A stretch of 23,699 nt of DNA from Nitrospiraceae bacterium (lineage in GTDB: Bacteria > Nitrospirota > Nitrospiria > Nitrospirales > Nitrospiraceae): the NCBI GenBank assembly GCA_014534095.1, contig JACVSD010000016.1, positions 1-23,699 of the forward strand, written 5' to 3'. The notes beneath the pieces were generated by a model. It saw nothing but the letters and a program-made list of their open reading frames with translations. It was not told the origin of the DNA and did no database searches. The stretch's first letter is position 1, and the number at the start of each line of letters is the position of its first letter. The position numbers and the translations under genes are program-made. Positions 21,510 to 23,699 of the stretch are shown here, one piece after another.

Positions 21510-22184
21510 TTGGAACATCACAAAACTGAGCAACCGACTGTGGCCGACGATCCGAAGGCGCGGGCGCTGCTTCGTCAGGCGTTCGAAAACACCGCGCGTT
21601 GGCAAAAAGACTTTAAAGGGTTTACCGCCGACTTAACCATCAACGTGAACGGGAAGGAAACCCGCGGACCGGTGACGGTAAAAGGCCCCGGCGAAGTCAC
21701 GGTGCAGGTAGGCGATCCGGACATACAGAAATGGGCGCAGGAACAGCTAGGCATGATTGCCGTCCACCGCGGCCCGCGGAGCTTCGAAGAATCGGACGGC
21801 AAGTATTCGCTGACCATGGAAGAAGATGGCCACCCGTTCGGGACCAAGCTCATCATCCACGGCTCAAACTCGTTTTATCGCCTGAAGGATAACCGCATTA
21901 CTCAGATCAACCGCACCATGGCGCACCCTGGTCGGCCGGCGTTTGCGTTTTCGATCAACGTGGAGGAAAGCGCCGTCACCCAGGATCAGAAAAATCTGAC
22001 GACGAAGTACTCGGTGTACTACTATTCGCCGACCGATAGAAAACTGAACAACGTGGACACCTTCACCGACACCCATGTACGGGTCGGGTCTTCCGATCTT
22101 CCGGCCACTCGGCGGATCATTTCATTTGAGAACGGTGAAGTCGTGGTGAAGAGCCTCACGTTCAGCCAGCATACATTGCTCTAG
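21510..22184 (+). CDS. DUF3386-family protein
   Basis: The 224-residue product matches the pattern of DUF3386 proteins, known mainly from cyanobacteria and of unknown function: ARALLRQAFENTARW followed by FKGFTADLTINVNG near the N-terminus, alternating strands (VTVKGPGEVTVQVG), a WAQEQLGMIAVHRGPR segment, SFYRLKDNRITQINRTM and a C-terminal strand bundle (YYYSPTDRKLNNVDTFTDTH). There is no signal peptide. It starts at TTG 21510 with GAGGAG 7 bases before it. An ATG at 21503 is in another frame and ends after 8 codons. The next gene (DUF5069) follows 33 bases later on the same strand, so the two may be an operon. The family assignment is from pattern recognition. Confidence 0.78.
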   Translation: MEHHKTEQPTVADDPKARALLRQAFENTARWQKDFKGFTADLTINVNGKETRGPVTVKGPGEVTVQVGDPDIQKWAQEQLGMIAVHRGPRSFEESDGKYSLTMEEDGHPFGTKLIIHGSNSFYRLKDNRITQINRTMAHPGRPAFAFSINVEESAVTQDQKNLTTKYSVYYYSPTDRKLNNVDTFTDTHVRVGSSDLPATRRIISFENGEVVVKSLTFSQHTLL

Positions 22185-22186
22185 GA

Positions 22187-22206
22187 GTCTCTGTGGCAAA
22201 AGAGAC
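22187..22206 (+). repeat. Short hairpin between the DUF3386 and DUF5069 genes
   Basis: GTCTCT (22187-22192) and AGAGAC (22201-22206) form a perfect 6-bp stem around an 8-base loop, from 2 bases after the stop of the first gene to 11 bases before the next ATG. It has no U tract, so it is probably not a terminator. It could affect translation of the second gene, whose ribosome binding site is weak. Confidence 0.4.
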
Positions 22207-22217
22207 ATACGGCAATC

Positions 22218-22658
22218 ATGGACCTGCGATACGCTTTTCCTCGGAGCATGCGCGACAAGCTCGAAGGCTATGTACATCTGGGGCGCATGATCGATAAATG
22301 TCGGGCCGTGCTCGCCGGCACCGAAGGGGACTATATCTATCCCTGTCCGATAGATGCACGCTTGCTGGAGTTTGCCGCCGTGACCGATTCCCAGTTCACG
22401 CAGGCGGCAGCAGCGAATCCAACGGACGAGGGCGTCGCCCGATGGTTCCGAGCCATGGCCACCGCGCATACCCCGGGCGAAATAGATCAGTGGAACCAGA
22501 TGCTCTTGACCATTGGGCCGAACTCGCCGGAGAGTCAGGCTCATTTCAACCGGCTTAGGGATGCCGTGGATCCGACGCGCACGGATGTGACGGCCTGGTC
22601 CGATCTACAGGATCTTGAAGAAGGCCGCCCGGTGCCGGCTCGGGAGCGAGTGGCATGA
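22218..22658 (+). CDS. DUF5069-family protein
   Basis: The 146-residue product looks like a DUF5069 protein: DLRYAFPRSMRDKLEGYVHL, then GRMIDKCRAVLAG and DYIYPCPIDARLLEFAAV, ending in a helical region with WNQMLLTIGPNSPESQAHF and a polar tail. The biochemical role is unknown. There is no signal peptide or membrane segment. The ATG at 22218 lacks a clear ribosome binding site (a small hairpin lies just upstream), so translation may be coupled to the DUF3386 gene. Its last codons form the left arm of a large hairpin that separates it from the convergent peroxidase gene. Confidence 0.8.
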   Translation: MDLRYAFPRSMRDKLEGYVHLGRMIDKCRAVLAGTEGDYIYPCPIDARLLEFAAVTDSQFTQAAAANPTDEGVARWFRAMATAHTPGEIDQWNQMLLTIGPNSPESQAHFNRLRDAVDPTRTDVTAWSDLQDLEEGRPVPARERVA

Positions 22659-22677
22659 CGCACACTCGCTCCCGAGC
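22638..22677. terminator. Perfect 15-bp inverted repeat between convergent genes (probable bidirectional terminator)
   Basis: GCTCGGGAGCGAGTG (22638-22652) and CACTCGCTCCCGAGC (22663-22677) are exact reverse complements around a 10-base loop that contains the DUF5069 stop codon (22656-22658). The GC-rich stem would fold strongly in either transcript. Neither side is followed by a T run, so termination may need Rho or may protect mRNA ends instead. Confidence 0.6.
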
Positions 22678-22688
22678 TGACGATCAGG

Positions 22689-23699
22689 CTAGCTTAACGG
22701 CGGGACGACCCCCGCAAACTTCAACAAATCGGTCATCCGGAAGTCGCCTGGCGTCTCGGAGGGCAGGACCGGCCTCCAATTCGGCTGGGAAGCCAAGAAG
22801 GACGACTTATCAGCAGCCAGGAGCCCGATAAAGACTTCGCCAACGATTCGGCTCCCCACAGGTCCGAGGCGCAGACCGCCTTCGAGCAACTCGGCTTCCT
22901 TCAGGATGTAATACCATAGTGGTGTGCTCCGGCCCATCCCGTAGGCCGCGGCATCCGACAATTCATCCGACGAAAGGGGACGGACGCCGAGGACCCGTGC
23001 AATCGCCTGTCCCGACGGCAGCCCGAAATTCACGTGGCGCATGCAATTGCGGGAGGCCAAGGACTGCATTCCGTCCGGCGGTAAACCCGGTGATGCGCCC
23101 CGCGCGCCCGGCATGTCCATGAGAGGGGTGGACAGTTTGGCGTCGATTTTCTTACTCGGCCTCATATTCCCGTCGCCGAAGTTGAAAAATGTCTGCCAGT
23201 CCACGAATCGCCGCGCGGCCCGCTTTCCGCCTCGAAGATCATCCGGGTCTGGATCGTTCGGGTCAGCCCGGTCGTCCAGCACGAATGCAAAAAACGGCGT
23301 CCCATTATCCGGCCCGAAATTGGCACGATAACTCGGTCTGACCTGTGAGTGGCCGAAACGATAGGCCGCCACCGAGAATTCAATCGGGATCAGCGCATTT
23401 CCTCGCCCGTTTCGCAAACCCTGCGAGGTCGCCGGATCGTTGAGATTATAAAACCGGGCGCCTTGGGCGAGAATGTCCGTGACGCGGTCTTCGCCGATCG
23501 TAAGTGGAAGAAACTCTTTGAGCACGATCCACTGGTAGTGCCAGCGCACAAGCCGCTGGGCCTGCTCAAAGATCTGCGCCGGAGAGTCCCCAGAGTGGGA
23601 CGGCTGAGCGCTTAAATGTTCCGTGACGGCGTTGTGAAAGCGCAGCATGGCGACGTGCATCTGGCTGATGATGACATTTTCATCATTGCGGCCATCGCC
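22689..23699 (-). CDS. Animal-type haem peroxidase family protein (5' end outside the window)
   Basis: The gene runs leftward and enters from the right edge; 336 residues are visible before the TAG. It matches the cyclooxygenase/myeloperoxidase-like (animal haem peroxidase) family. R-x-x-E in GDGRNDENVIISQMHVAML aligns with the catalytic Arg and haem-ester Glu segment (R-S-S-E in myeloperoxidase), followed by QMHVAMLRFHNAV in place of MHTLLLREHNRLA. The proximal haem His lies in AAYRFGHSQVRPSY. LASRNCMRHVNFGLPSGQA is a further family block. The distal His would be nearer the N-terminus, outside this window. The enzyme should use H2O2 with halides or organic substrates. No signal peptide can be judged because the start is absent. 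Confidence 0.9.
   Translation of the reverse strand, partial: GDGRNDENVIISQMHVAMLRFHNAVTEHLSAQPSHSGDSPAQIFEQAQRLVRWHYQWIVLKEFLPLTIGEDRVTDILAQGARFYNLNDPATSQGLRNGRGNALIPIEFSVAAYRFGHSQVRPSYRANFGPDNGTPFFAFVLDDRADPNDPDPDDLRGGKRAARRFVDWQTFFNFGDGNMRPSKKIDAKLSTPLMDMPGARGASPGLPPDGMQSLASRNCMRHVNFGLPSGQAIARVLGVRPLSSDELSDAAAYGMGRSTPLWYYILKEAELLEGGLRLGPVGSRIVGEVFIGLLAADKSSFLASQPNWRPVLPSETPGDFRMTDLLKFAGVVPPLS

Noticed and set aside
1..23699. tRNA, rRNA, CRISPR array, insertion sequence or phage attachment sites
   Set aside because: No tRNA cloverleaf, spaced short direct repeats, transposase, integrase or terminal repeats were seen by eye; a dedicated search could still find a weak one.

Overview
The window looks like ordinary chromosomal DNA of a GC-rich Gram-negative bacterium. 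The best guess is Nitrospira or a close relative (Nitrospirota). This is inferred from the flavour of the proteins (B12-dependent MetH, a CADD/PqqC-like protein, an FmdB zinc ribbon with a Cys-rich tail, a ClpS-like adaptor, DUF3386 and DUF5069 proteins, many signal-peptide hypotheticals) and cannot be proven here. I see no rRNA, tRNA, CRISPR array, insertion sequence, phage gene or att site.

Layout. 1-4.2 kb: the end of a membrane glycosyltransferase-like gene, a non-coding stretch, a small exported protein, a second non-coding stretch with a large composite hairpin, a hemerythrin-like protein with an acidic insert, a DksA/TraR zinc-finger protein, then rdgB and rph as an overlapping leftward operon. 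4.2-6.3 kb: a response regulator/HD-GYP phosphodiesterase behind a sigma54-like promoter, and a hypothetical gene. 6.35-10.05 kb: full-length leftward metH. 10.1-12.7 kb: small envelope and hypothetical proteins (two BamE/SmpA-like, one DUF4124, one DUF2007, one unknown). 12.7-15.9 kb: a rightward pair, a haem-oxygenase-like (CADD/PqqC-type) protein and an exported SUMF1-fold protein, converging on an orphan PAS histidine kinase whose reading frame suggests a non-canonical start. 16.2-18.8 kb: leftward fmdB plus a small partner, diverging from a small-protein/hemW pair. 18.8-21.2 kb: a cax Ca2+/H+ antiporter diverging from a hypothetical/clpS pair, then a Lys/Ala/Ser-rich protein. 21.4-23.7 kb: DUF3386 and DUF5069 genes converging, over a perfect 15-bp inverted repeat, on a truncated animal-type haem peroxidase.

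The genes mostly serve housekeeping: methionine synthesis, nucleotide-pool cleaning and tRNA 3' trimming (RdgB/Rph), haem handling (HemW), proteolysis (ClpS), cation homeostasis (Cax) and signalling (HD-GYP, histidine kinase, DksA-like). I found no defence or mobile system. The most interesting signals are regulatory and structural: a possible AUC start on the kinase, two promoters sharing the same boxes at the same spacing (rph and fmdB), two BamE-like genes sharing an 11-base promoter core, a sigma54-type promoter before the HD-GYP gene, two strong inverted repeats, and the CADD-like/SUMF1 gene pair.
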